A DNA stretch of 50,914 bases from Azospirillum brasilense. GTDB lineage: Bacteria; Pseudomonadota; Alphaproteobacteria; Azospirillales; Azospirillaceae. Numbering within the stretch: the first letter of the stretch is position 1; each line of letters begins with the position of its first letter. Of this stretch, positions 9,665 to 17,841 are shown piece by piece. The notes below the pieces were generated by a model that saw only the letters and a list, made by a program, of their open reading frames with translations, searched no databases and was not told the origin of the DNA. The position numbers were made by a program, and so were the translations under genes. Where the stretch lies: the NCBI RefSeq assembly GCF_003349955.1, contig NZ_QLKQ01000053.1, positions 1-50,914 on the forward strand, read 5' to 3'.

Positions 9665-11221
9665 TCAGCTCTCCAGCATGCGGCGGAGAAGCTCGACGTC
9701 CTCGGCGAAGGCGGGGTCGGTGGTGCGCAGCTCCTCCACCTTCTTCACCGCGTGCATCACGGTGGTGTGGTCGCGCCCGCCGAACTTGCGCCCGATTTCC
9801 GGCAGGGAGCGGGCGGTGAGCTGCTTGGCGAGATACATGGCGACCTGCCGCGGGCGGGCCACGGCGCGGGCGCGGCGGGCCGAATGCATGTCGGCGACGC
9901 GGATGTTGAAATGCTCCGCCACCCGCTTCTGGATCTCGTCGATGGTGACGCGGCGGTCGTTGGCGCGCAGCAGGTCGTGCAGCACCTCCTGCGTCGATTC
10001 CAGCGAGATGGCCCGGCCGACCAGCTCGGCGTGGGCGACGATGCGGTTCAGCGCCCCTTCCAGCTCGCGCACGTTGGAGGTGATCTTGTGGGCGAGGAAT
10101 TCCAGAACCTTCAGCGGGATGGCCGCGTTCAGCGCGTCCGCCTTGGCCTGGAGGATGCCCAGCCGCAGCTCGTAGGTGGTCGGGTGGATGTCCGCGACGA
10201 GGCCCCAGCCGAGGCGGGAGCGCAGCCGCTCCTCCATGCCTTCCAGGTCGGACGGGCTCTTGTCGGCGGAGATGATGACCTGACGGTTCTGGTCCACCAG
10301 CGCGTTGAAGGTGTGGAAGAACTCCTCCTGGGTGCTGTCCTTGCCGCTGATGAACTGCACGTCGTCGATCATCAGCACGTCCACCGAGCGGAACTGCTGC
10401 TTGAAGGCCATGGTGTCCTTGAAGCGCAACGCCCGGATGAACTGGTACATGAACTTTTCCGCCGACAGGTAGATCACCTTGCGGTTCGGATCGTTCCGCC
10501 GGATCTGCCAGGCGATGGCGTGCATCAGGTGGGTCTTGCCCAGCCCAACCCCGCCATAGAGGAACAGCGGGTTGAAGGTGACCGAGGTGGCGTCGGCGAC
10601 GCGCCGGGCGGCGGCGTGGGCCAGCTCGTTCGGCTTGCCCACCACGAAGTTCTCGAAGGTGAAGCGGGGGTCCAGCGGCGCCGAGATGTCGGTCCGGTCC
10701 TCCAGCACCGAGGCGACCGCCGTGGGCGACTCGTCCGACGCGAAGGAGGGCGGCCCCGCCGAATAGGACGAGCCGATGTAGGAATTGGCCCCGTAGGAGG
10801 CGGCCCCATAGGAACCGGATTGGCTGAGCGCCGCGGCGCGCGGGGCGGGCGCCGGGGGAACCGGGCCGCCGCCGACGGTGCCGTCGGCCGGATCGGAGTC
10901 GCGCGACGGCTCGCCCGCGTCCCCATCCGACGTCAATTCCGGCATCAGCATGGACGGGGCGTTGGCGGAGGCGACCACGACGTCGATGGACAGGACGTCC
11001 GGATTCTCGCCGGCCCACAGGTTGCGGATGCGGTCGGCGTAGTGGGTCAGCACCCAGTCGCGCATGAAGCGGGTGGGCACGACGATGCGCACCTCCCCGC
11101 CGCGGATTCCGGCAAAGGAAAGCGGCTGCAGCCAGCTGCGGTAGGCGATCTCGCCCACCTCGTCCTTGAGGCGGCCCCGAATGCGGGCCCACTGCTGATC
11201 CAACGACGCGCCGACCGACAT
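9665..11221 (-). CDS. dnaA: Chromosomal replication initiator DnaA
   Basis: About 518 residues. Domain I is N-terminal (DQQWARIRGRLKDEVGE). A low-complexity Gly/Ser/Ala linker spans about residues 110-170. The AAA+ domain has Walker A GGVGLGKTHLMHAI and Walker B VLMIDDVQF. The C-terminal DNA-binding domain carries the signature GGRDHTTVMHAVKK. ATG at 11221 (MSVGASLDQQW) follows GGGGAAGC and matches the family N-terminus; the frame is open 18 codons further upstream. Neighbours rpsT and echA are the usual alphaproteobacterial context. Confidence 0.97.
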   Translation of the reverse strand: MSVGASLDQQWARIRGRLKDEVGEIAYRSWLQPLSFAGIRGGEVRIVVPTRFMRDWVLTHYADRIRNLWAGENPDVLSIDVVVASANAPSMLMPELTSDGDAGEPSRDSDPADGTVGGGPVPPAPAPRAAALSQSGSYGAASYGANSYIGSSYSAGPPSFASDESPTAVASVLEDRTDISAPLDPRFTFENFVVGKPNELAHAAARRVADATSVTFNPLFLYGGVGLGKTHLMHAIAWQIRRNDPNRKVIYLSAEKFMYQFIRALRFKDTMAFKQQFRSVDVLMIDDVQFISGKDSTQEEFFHTFNALVDQNRQVIISADKSPSDLEGMEERLRSRLGWGLVADIHPTTYELRLGILQAKADALNAAIPLKVLEFLAHKITSNVRELEGALNRIVAHAELVGRAISLESTQEVLHDLLRANDRRVTIDEIQKRVAEHFNIRVADMHSARRARAVARPRQVAMYLAKQLTARSLPEIGRKFGGRDHTTVMHAVKKVEELRTTDPAFAEDVELLRRMLES

Positions 11222-11805
11222 GCTTCCCCTACCCCGCTCCTTTCCCCCCGGACGGCCCCGCGCCGCAGGGGGCACGATCCCGCCCGACCGAACCCGGACC
11301 CCTTAACGCAGGTCCTTTAACTTAGGCTTCCTGCCTTCAAAACATTCCTCTCCTGAAGACTCCAACGGTGGATGCCTCCCAACTGGACGGCAATACTATC
11401 CCTTCGGCGAAGTTGGACTCCGCCCTTGCCACGTCGAGTTTTAAGAAAAGCATCGCTCCAGGAGCAACGGGTCGAGTCGAGCTTCTTGAGCGTCCCGCAA
11501 CCTTGCCCGCGGCTTTGAACGTCTCCGTCCCTCAGTGAACGGCGCGTGACGTCAAAGACGACATCGGTGCGTCATTCCCAACGGAAGGAAAGTCTAATCA
11601 GCCGCCCTCGCCGTGGCAATAGGACAGAATGCGAACGGTCCGGACTGCGGCAAAAATCACGCAGCGATTCCGAAACCCGCCCCTGTCGTCGCCAAAGATC
11701 AGGACCACCGGAGGCGACTCGCCATCCAACAGCCGCGATCCCCTGCCCCACCGGAGTTCTGCCGGAGGACTCGGAAAGAACGGAGACTGTACTTATCAAA
11801 AACGC
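11222..11805. other. Long dnaA upstream spacer, no gene seen
   Basis: About 580 bases between the dnaA start and the rpsT terminator. No coding region is convincing here. No copy of the DnaA-box consensus TTATCCACA or its complement was found by eye, and there is no obvious AT-rich unwinding region, so it does not look like oriC. It presumably holds the dnaA promoter; the best AT-rich stretch is 11300-11345, but no clear -35/-10 pair stands out. Confidence 0.6.
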
Positions 11806-11840
11806 AAAAAGCCGCGCCCAGACCTGGTGCGCGGCTTTAT
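11806..11840 (-). terminator. Intrinsic terminator of rpsT
   Basis: Stem AAAGCCGCGC (11808-11817) pairs with GCGCGGCTTT (11829-11838). Read on the minus strand it is followed by a T-rich tail (TTTTTGCGTTTTT). It lies 15 bases past the rpsT stop. Confidence 0.9.
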
Positions 11841-11854
11841 AACGCCGAGTAAAC

Positions 11855-12115
11855 TCAGAGAGCCTTGATGCGGGCCGACAGGCGCGACAGCTTGCGCGAC
11901 ACGGTGTTCTTGTGCAGAACGCCCTTGGAGGCTCCACGCATCATTTCCGGCTGCGCGGCCTTGAAAGCCTCAGCGGCTTCAGCCTTGTTGCCGGACGAGA
12001 TCGCCGTCTCGACCTTCTTCACGAAGGTGCGGATACGGCTGACGCGGTTACGGTTGATCTCCGTACGACGCGCGGTTTGACGAATGCGCTTTTCAGCAGA
12101 CTTATGATTGGCCAT
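11855..12115 (-). CDS. rpsT: 30S ribosomal protein S20
   Basis: 86-residue basic protein starting MANHKSAEKRIRQTARR, the S20 signature, with the expected length. It binds 16S rRNA in the small subunit. A strong promoter (12161-12189) lies upstream and an intrinsic terminator just downstream, so it is probably a monocistronic unit. Its position immediately upstream of dnaA is conserved in alphaproteobacteria. Confidence 0.98.
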   Translation of the reverse strand: MANHKSAEKRIRQTARRTEINRNRVSRIRTFVKKVETAISSGNKAEAAEAFKAAQPEMMRGASKGVLHKNTVSRKLSRLSARIKAL

Positions 12116-12160
12116 GAAAACCCTACTCCGGACGACACGCCTGTCCCAGTGCGAGGGGGC

Positions 12161-12189
12161 CTTATACGCTCCAGCCGAATGGGAGTCAA
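12161..12189 (-). promoter_or_regulatory. Sigma-70-type promoter for rpsT
   Basis: On the minus strand TTGACT (12189-12184) and TATAAG (12166-12161) are separated by exactly 17 bases. The predicted start is near 12154, about 40 bases before the rpsT ATG. This is one of the best promoter matches in the window. Confidence 0.8.
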
Positions 12190-12249
12190 GGCACCGTCCA
12201 ACACTGTTTTTCGGCAAAGGAAAGATTACGAGATCTTGACGGATTTCTG

Positions 12250-12285
12250 CCCCTCCCCCGCTAGATACGGGGGAGGAGTCGGGGG
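12250..12285. repeat. Short GC-rich palindrome
   Basis: CCCTCCCCCG and CGGGGGAGGA arms around a 7-base loop, between rpsT and echA. It is a short member of the dispersed palindrome family seen at 4659 and 29144. It lies upstream of rpsT and just past the end of echA on the minus strand, so it could also act as an echA terminator. Confidence 0.6.
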
Positions 12286-12288
12286 ATG

Positions 12289-13065
12289 TCAGCGATGCTT
12301 CCAATCGGGCTGACGCTTTTCGGCGAAGGCGGCCATGCCTTCCTTCTGGTCTTCGGTGGCGAAAGTCGAGTGGAAGATTCGGCGCTCGACCCGGATGCCC
12401 TCGGACATGGTCGTCTCGTAGGCGGCGTTGACGGCGTCCTTGGCCATCATGACGACCGGGCGCGAGAGCTTGGCGATCTTCTCGGCGACCTTCACAGCCT
12501 CGTCCACCAGCTCCGCCGCCGGCACGACGCGGCTGACGAGGCCGGCGCGCTCGGCCTCGGCGGCGTCCATCAGGCGGCCGGTCAGGCACATCTCCATGGC
12601 CTTGGACTTGCCGACGAAGCGGGTCAGGCGCTGCGTGCCGCCGGCGCCGGGGATGGTGCCGATGGTGATCTCCGGCTGGCCGAACTTGGCGGTGTCGGCG
12701 GCCAGGATGAAGTCGGCCATCATCGCCAGCTCGCAGCCGCCGCCCAGCGCGTAGCCGGCGACCGCGGCGATGGTCGGCTTGCGGCACTTGGCCAGCCGTT
12801 CCCACTTGGCGGTGATGAAGTTGGCCTTGTAGACGTCCATGTAGGAGAAGTTCTGCATCTCCTTGATGTCGGCGCCGGCGGCGAAGGCCTTCTCCGAACC
12901 CGTGACCACGATGGCGCCGACGGAGTCGTCGGCCTCCAGCGCGTCCAGCGCCTGGCCCAGCTCGGTCACCAGCAGGTCGGACAGCGCATTCAGCGCCTTG
13001 GGCCGGTTCAGCGTGACGAGCCCGACCGGTCCGCGGGTTTCGACGAGAATGGTTTCGTACGGCAT
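12289..13065 (-). CDS. Enoyl-CoA hydratase/isomerase
   Basis: 258-residue crotonase-fold enzyme, probably hydrating 2-enoyl-CoA in fatty-acid oxidation. The oxyanion-hole motifs FAAGADIKEM and ALGGGCELAMMADF are present. Both catalytic glutamates of the short-chain enoyl-CoA hydratase type lie in GGGCELA and FGQPEITIGTIPGAGG. The length is typical. It sits between rpsT and a small exported-protein gene, an arrangement common near dnaA in alphaproteobacteria. The exact acyl chain preference is unknown. Confidence 0.93.
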   Translation of the reverse strand: MPYETILVETRGPVGLVTLNRPKALNALSDLLVTELGQALDALEADDSVGAIVVTGSEKAFAAGADIKEMQNFSYMDVYKANFITAKWERLAKCRKPTIAAVAGYALGGGCELAMMADFILAADTAKFGQPEITIGTIPGAGGTQRLTRFVGKSKAMEMCLTGRLMDAAEAERAGLVSRVVPAAELVDEAVKVAEKIAKLSRPVVMMAKDAVNAAYETTMSEGIRVERRIFHSTFATEDQKEGMAAFAEKRQPDWKHR

Positions 13066-13144
13066 GATGCAGCAGGCTCCCGTGGTTTGCCCCCTCGCTC
13101 CGGGCGGGGGTGCTTCTGGTTTTCTCTTGGTCTCGTTCGGAGGA

Positions 13145-13606
13145 TCAGCGCGGAATCAGCGAGAAGCGGACCACCGTGGCCGCCGCCTTCCGGGCGGCCG
13201 GCTCGACGAATTCCAGGCGCAGCTCCTCGCCCTCCCGCAGGAAGCTGGCGCTGCCGCCCGCCCGTTGCGGGGCGCGGCTCCAGCCGAGCTGCGGCATGGT
13301 CTGGTTGTAGAAGGACAGGACCGCGTTGCGGTCCATGGCTCCCGCCATCACGGACTGCGCGATGCGTCCGGCGGGCTTGTCGAAGACCAGCGGCGCCTCC
13401 TCGGCGGGGGCCAGGCCCGGCATGACCGGCACGTCCCCCATGCCTTCGACGTAACGGGCGGAGTCGGCCGCCCAAGCGGGGGCCGCCCAGACGGACAAGG
13501 TTGCGGGCAAAGGAACCCCGGCCAGACCCGCAAGGGCGGGGCCGGCGAGGAGGAGGGCGGCGAGCGTCGCCCTCGCGGTGGCCGATGGAGCCGTCATACC
13601 TTCCAC
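13145..13606 (-). CDS. Exported hypothetical protein
   Basis: About 153 residues, family not named. An N-terminal hydrophobic signal ends near WAAPAWAADS. The mature part has a compact domain with YNQTMPQLGWSRAPQ and FLREGEELRLEFVE, reminiscent of small periplasmic proteins encoded next to mutM/echA in Rhodospirillales. The start is GTG 13606 or ATG 13597; neither has ideal ribosome-site spacing. It begins 5 bases after the mutM stop, so it is probably translated from the mutM message. No function is proposed. Confidence 0.75.
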   Translation of the reverse strand: MEGMTAPSATARATLAALLLAGPALAGLAGVPLPATLSVWAAPAWAADSARYVEGMGDVPVMPGLAPAEEAPLVFDKPAGRIAQSVMAGAMDRNAVLSFYNQTMPQLGWSRAPQRAGGSASFLREGEELRLEFVEPAARKAAATVVRFSLIPR

Positions 13607-13611
13607 CTATA

Positions 13612-14454
13612 TCAACGCTGGCGTTGCGGACAATAGAAAGTCGAACGACCCGCCTGGACGATCCGGCGGACGCCCCCGGTCTTCGCCACGTCGCAGGTGC
13701 AGCCCGGACAGGGCGCGCCCTCGCGGTCGTAGACCGAGAACTGGTGCTGGAAATAGCCGAGCTCCCCCGACGCCTGCCGGTAGTCGCGCAAGGACGATCC
13801 CCCCGCGGCGATGGCCCGTTCCAGAACCGCGCGGATCGCCGTGGCCAGCCGCTCCGCCTTGGCGCCGGTCACCGTGGCGGCGATGCGCGTGGGGCTGAGA
13901 CGGGCGAGGAACAGCGCCTCCGACACGTAGATGTTGCCGAGCCCGGCGACCACGCCCTGGTCCAGCAGGGCGGCCTTGATGCTGGTCATCCGCCCGGCCA
14001 GCCGCGTGGCCAGCACCGGTCCGGAGAATTCGTTGCCCAGCGGCTCCGGCCCGAGGCCGCGCAGCAGCCGGTGCTCGGCGAGCGTCTCCACCATGGCGAG
14101 GTCCATCAGGCCGAAGCGGCGGGCGTCGTTGAAGGTCACCACCGTCCCGGCGTCGGTCTCCAGCACGACATGGTCGTGGGCGCCCCAGGCGTCGGGCCGT
14201 TCCGGGGTGATGATCATGCGGCCCGACATGCCGAGATGGGCGATCAGCACCGTCCCGTCGTCGAGATGGACCAGGATGTATTTGGCGCGGCGGCGCACCG
14301 ACTCGACGCGGCGGCCGGTCAGCCGCTCGCAGAAGCCGTCCGGAAAGGGAACGCGCAGGTTGGCGCGGCGCTGGAGCACCTGGACCAGGGTCCGCCCCTC
14401 CAGATGGGGGGCGAGGCCGCGGCAGACGGTTTCGACTTCGGGAAGTTCGGGCAT
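13612..14454 (-). CDS. mutM: Formamidopyrimidine-DNA glycosylase (Fpg)
   Basis: About 280 residues. It removes 8-oxoguanine and formamidopyrimidines from DNA. The start is fixed at 14454 because the mature enzyme must begin with the catalytic MPELPEVE segment (Pro after Met is the nucleophile); the frame is open 13 codons further. Other motifs are AHLGMSGRM, the catalytic Lys in RRRAKYILVHL, and GVVAGLGNIYVSEALF. The C-terminal zinc finger is unusual: the first pair is CPGC but the last pair reads CPQR instead of CPxC, with a further Cys at CTC. It lies in the ubiE-mutM-echA-dnaA neighbourhood. Confidence 0.95.
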   Translation of the reverse strand: MPELPEVETVCRGLAPHLEGRTLVQVLQRRANLRVPFPDGFCERLTGRRVESVRRRAKYILVHLDDGTVLIAHLGMSGRMIITPERPDAWGAHDHVVLETDAGTVVTFNDARRFGLMDLAMVETLAEHRLLRGLGPEPLGNEFSGPVLATRLAGRMTSIKAALLDQGVVAGLGNIYVSEALFLARLSPTRIAATVTGAKAERLATAIRAVLERAIAAGGSSLRDYRQASGELGYFQHQFSVYDREGAPCPGCTCDVAKTGGVRRIVQAGRSTFYCPQRQR

Positions 14455-14502
14455 GATGGCAAGGAGGATGGTGGGAAGCGCCGGTTGACGCAAGGGGCGC
14501 CT

Positions 14503-16539
14503 TCAGCCCTCCGAACCATCCACCAGCCCCCGCAAGGCCCGCGCCACCGCCTCCGCCGGGCCGGACCAGTCGCCGCTGCGGGTCTGGCGGAACAGGCGGG
14601 CGGTGGGGTACCAGGGGCTGTCGTCCCGCTCCATCAGCCAGCGCCAGTCCGCCGGGTGCGGAAGCACGACCCAGACCGGCACCCCCAGCGCCCCGGCCAG
14701 ATGGGCCGGCCCGGTGCAGGAGGAGATGACGAGGTCCAGGTTGGCCATGATCGCCGCGGTGTCGGCGACGTCGGCGATCTCCGGGCCGAGGTCGGTGAAG
14801 GAGGGCGGCAGGTCCATCCGCTCCAGGTCCTCGCGCCCCGGCCCCTTCTGCAGCGCGAAGAACCGCACGCCCGGCACGTCCAGCACCGGCCGCAGCCCGG
14901 CCAGCCGGGGCGAGCGCTGCGCGTCGCCGTGGAAGGACGGGTTGCCCGCCCAGACCAGCCCGACCCGCAGCCCCGGCTCTTTCACCGCCAGCCGCTCGCT
15001 CCAGGCGGCGGCGCGTTGCGGATCGGCGCGCAGATAGGGCGCATTGGCGGGAATGGACTCCAGGCTCGGGCAGAACAGGCCGGCCAGGCTCATCAGCGGG
15101 ATCTGGACGTCGGTGTCGGGCAGCCCGCCCACCCCCGGAAAGTCGGGCGCCCTCGGGATCACCGTCACCCGCGCCGGGTCGGTGTTGCGCTCCAGCAGGG
15201 ACAGCAGCGGGCCGTGGGCCTCCAGATAGACGCGCGCCGGTCCGGCCCGCAGAACCGCGCCGAGGAAGCGGACGAACTGGATGGTGTCGCCCAGCCCCTG
15301 TTCGGCGTGGACCAGGATGGTCCGCCCCGCCAGATCCGTGCCGTCCCACAGCGGTTGGCGGAAGGGCCGGCGCTGCCCGGCCAGGGCCTCGCTCCGCCAG
15401 CGCCACTCGTATTCCGCCCAGCCGGCGGCGTAATCGCCCAGCCGCAGCAGCAGATGGGACAGATTCCAATGGGCGACGACCAGTTGGGGCGCCACGCGCA
15501 ACGCGCCGCGGAAGGCTTCCTCCGCGTCCCGCGGGCGGTCGAGATGCACCAGGGCGTCGCCGCGGACCACCTGGGCTTCGGCCAGTTCCGGGGCCAGCCG
15601 CAGCGCCCGGTCGGCCAGCCGCAGCGCCTGCCCGCACTCCGTCTGGACAATCAGCGCGCCCAGGTTGGACAGGGACGGCGCGTGCGCCGGATCGCAGGCC
15701 AGCGCGGCGCGGGCGGCCACCGCCGCCGCCACCCGCCGTCCCTGGGCGGCCAGCGCCAGCCCCAGCTTGGCGTGGGCCTCCGCCTCCTGCGGGGCGAGGG
15801 CCCGCGCCCGGCGGGCCAGCCGTTCCGCCGCCGCCGCGTCGCCGCCACCGCCACCGCCACCGTCGAGCCGCCCCAGCGACAGGTTCCACAGCGCCATGGC
15901 CTCCGCCGGCAGGACGGCGAGCATCCCGCGCAGCAGCCGCGCGGCCTCCCCCGCCCGGCCGTCGCGGTAGAGGGCGGCGGCGTGGGCGGAGAGGAGCGGC
16001 ACGCCGATCGCCTCCGCCACCGGGCGGGTGAGCCGCGCCACCGCCCGCCCGATCTCCCCCCGCTCCAGAAGCGCCCGGCCCTCCCGCTCGACCGCGCGGT
16101 CGGCGAGGTAGCGGGCCTCCAGGCTGTCGGGCTGGAGCGTCAGGAGCCGTTCCAGCGCCAGCAGCGACTCGCCGTGCCGCCCGACGCCGCGGCAGGCCAG
16201 GGCGAGCTGGAACAGCGCCGCCGCGTGGTCGGGCTGGAGCGCCAGCGCCCGCCGCAGGGCGGCCACCGCCCCCTCCCCGTCCTCCAGGATCAGCCGGACG
16301 CGGGCAAGGTCGTAGCGCAGGCCGGGGTCGTCGGGAAGCAGCCCGATCGCCCCGACGAACAGCGCCGCCGCCAGTTTCGGCCGGTCCGTCTGGCCGTAGA
16401 GCACGCCCAGCAGACGCAGCGCGGTCGCCTGATGGGGATCGGCGTCGAGGATGCGGCCATAGAGGATCTCGGCCTCGGCCAGACGGCCGGACTCGTGATG
16501 GTCGAAGGCGATGGCCAGGGCTTCCGCGATTGTCGCCAT
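14503..16539 (-). CDS. TPR protein with glycosyltransferase-9-like C-terminal domain
   Basis: 678 residues. The N-terminal half is a series of TPR repeats (e.g. AEAEILYGRILDADPHQATAL, DDPGLRYDLARVRLILEDGE). Between them is a seven-glycine run (residues about 227-233) encoded by a CCACCG-type repeat. The C-terminal half (residues 380-670) resembles heptosyltransferase/GT9-like domains with HAEQGLGDTIQFVRFL, VGLVWAGNPSFHGD and TGPAHLAGALGVPVWV. Such proteins are common in Azospirillum and are usually linked to surface glycan or flagellin glycosylation; the acceptor here is unknown. It lies downstream of a decayed paralogue-like fragment and is divergent from ubiE. Confidence 0.85.
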   Translation of the reverse strand: MATIAEALAIAFDHHESGRLAEAEILYGRILDADPHQATALRLLGVLYGQTDRPKLAAALFVGAIGLLPDDPGLRYDLARVRLILEDGEGAVAALRRALALQPDHAAALFQLALACRGVGRHGESLLALERLLTLQPDSLEARYLADRAVEREGRALLERGEIGRAVARLTRPVAEAIGVPLLSAHAAALYRDGRAGEAARLLRGMLAVLPAEAMALWNLSLGRLDGGGGGGGDAAAAERLARRARALAPQEAEAHAKLGLALAAQGRRVAAAVAARAALACDPAHAPSLSNLGALIVQTECGQALRLADRALRLAPELAEAQVVRGDALVHLDRPRDAEEAFRGALRVAPQLVVAHWNLSHLLLRLGDYAAGWAEYEWRWRSEALAGQRRPFRQPLWDGTDLAGRTILVHAEQGLGDTIQFVRFLGAVLRAGPARVYLEAHGPLLSLLERNTDPARVTVIPRAPDFPGVGGLPDTDVQIPLMSLAGLFCPSLESIPANAPYLRADPQRAAAWSERLAVKEPGLRVGLVWAGNPSFHGDAQRSPRLAGLRPVLDVPGVRFFALQKGPGREDLERMDLPPSFTDLGPEIADVADTAAIMANLDLVISSCTGPAHLAGALGVPVWVVLPHPADWRWLMERDDSPWYPTARLFRQTRSGDWSGPAEAVARALRGLVDGSEG

Positions 16540-16590
16540 GTGTCCGCGTGTGTCCGCACTGGATGGTGAAGGGTGCGAAGGGTAGCAGAC

Positions 16591-16890
16591 CTACCGGAAA
16601 AGCGCGCGCAGCCGGGCGTCGCAGTCCAACAGGCAACCCTCCAAAGCCCCTGTTGATGATTGCGTCTTATCTGTTGACGATTGCGTCAACAGCGGGCGCA
16701 GCGTGGCGAACATCAGCCCGCCGCCCAGAGGCTGACCGCTCCACCGCGGCTGCGGGAAGCGCCGCCGCCGAGTCGCCGCAGAGCGCGTGGGCGTCGGGGA
16801 GATTGTTGCGGATGGCCGCCGACTCCGGCTGAAGCGCCCCTCCCGCAGCAGGTCGAAGGCGACCAGCAGGGCTTTCTGCAGCGTGGCCAT
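16591..16890 (-). pseudogene. Remnant of a TPR gene related to the downstream gene
   Basis: An ATG at 16890 with a good GGGGAG ribosome site starts MATLQKALLVAFDLLREGRF. This closely parallels the start of the next gene (MATIAEALAIAFDHHESGRL). After about 20 codons the frame loses similarity. Shifting frame gives QPESAAIRNNLPDAHALCG, which looks like a worn TPR repeat, so a frameshift plus deletions is likely. The open frame could still yield a 99-residue basic peptide. The 3' part holds a 21-base tandem duplication (16651-16687). Confidence 0.55.
16651..16691. repeat. 21-base tandem duplication with palindrome
   Basis: TGTTGATGATTGCGTC (16651-16666) recurs as TGTTGACGATTGCGTC (16672-16687), a period of 21. 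The second copy forms a perfect inverted repeat, TGTTGACG-ATTG-CGTCAACA (16672-16691). It lies within the decayed TPR fragment. Confidence 0.8.
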
Positions 16891-17015
16891 GGTCTCCCCG
16901 TCGTACACCTGCGGCACGGTGGCGAAGGCCGGGCACGGGGTCAAGCCCGCAAAAACCGCGCGCCGGGGGTGCGTCACGGCAACGCCCCGGCTGGCGCAAG
17001 CCCAGGTCGCGCGCT

Positions 17016-17837
17016 ATGTTGCGCGCCATGACCGATCCGCGCACCCCCTCCGCCCCGTCCCAGCCCGCAGCTCCGGCCCAGGCCACCGGCGTGTCCGCCG
17101 GGGCCGAAGGGAACTGGTTCGGCTACCGCCCCGTCGATCCCGACGCCAAGTCCGGCCTCGTCCGCGCCGTCTTCGACAGCGTGGCCGGGCGCTACGACCT
17201 GATGAACGACCTGATGTCGGGCGGCATCCACCGGCTGTGGAAGGACACGCTGATGGAGATGGTCGCCCCGCGCGCCGACATGACGCTGCTCGACGTGGCG
17301 GGTGGCACCGGCGACATCGCCTTCCGCTTCCTGGAGCGCGGCGGCGGGCGGGCCGTGGTCTGCGACATCACCGAGTCGATGGTCCGCGTCGGGCGCGACC
17401 GTTCCTACGACCGCAACCTGCTGACCGGCGTGAACTGGACCGTGGGCGACGCCGAACGGCTGCCCATCGCCTCCCGTTCGGTGGACGCCTATACGATTGC
17501 GTTCGGCCTGCGCAACGTCACGCGCATCGACGCCGCGCTTTCCGAGGCGCGCCGCGTGTTGAAGCCCGGCGGAAAGTTCTTCTGCCTGGAGTTCAGCCAC
17601 GTGGTCCTTCCGGTCCTGCGCGAGATCTACGACGTCTATTCCTTCCAGGTCCTGCCGCGGCTCGGCCGCGTGGTGGCCGGGGACGAGGACAGCTACCGCT
17701 ATCTGGCGGAGAGCATCCGCCGCTTCCCCGAGCAGCAGGCGATGGTCAAGCGCATCGAGGCCGCGGGCTTCGGCGCGGTGCGCGTGCGCAACCTGACCGG
17801 CGGCATCGCCGCCATCCATTCCGGCTGGCGGATCTGA
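17016..17837 (+). CDS. ubiE: Demethylmenaquinone/2-methoxy-benzoquinol C-methyltransferase
   Basis: 273 residues. SAM-dependent C-methylation in ubiquinone synthesis. Motifs include FDSVAGRYDLMNDLMS, the SAM site LLDVAGGTGDIAFR, IAFGLRNVT and the C-terminal LTGGIAAIHSGWR, all classical UbiE. The N-terminal 25 residues are an Ala/Pro-rich extension. The start is ATG 17016 (AGGT nine bases upstream) or ATG 17028. The stop is four bases before ubiB, so the two are co-transcribed. Confidence 0.96.
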   Translation: MLRAMTDPRTPSAPSQPAAPAQATGVSAGAEGNWFGYRPVDPDAKSGLVRAVFDSVAGRYDLMNDLMSGGIHRLWKDTLMEMVAPRADMTLLDVAGGTGDIAFRFLERGGGRAVVCDITESMVRVGRDRSYDRNLLTGVNWTVGDAERLPIASRSVDAYTIAFGLRNVTRIDAALSEARRVLKPGGKFFCLEFSHVVLPVLREIYDVYSFQVLPRLGRVVAGDEDSYRYLAESIRRFPEQQAMVKRIEAAGFGAVRVRNLTGGIAAIHSGWRI

Positions 17838-17841
17838 CCGG

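Noticed and set aside
11222..11854. Origin of replication next to dnaA
   Set aside because: No DnaA-box consensus or AT-rich cluster seen on either strand; in many alphaproteobacteria the origin is away from dnaA.
13607..16636. A 1000-residue protein overlapping mutM and the TPR gene
   Set aside because: Out of frame with two genes that show clear family motifs; the translation is Arg/Pro/Gly-rich shadow sequence.
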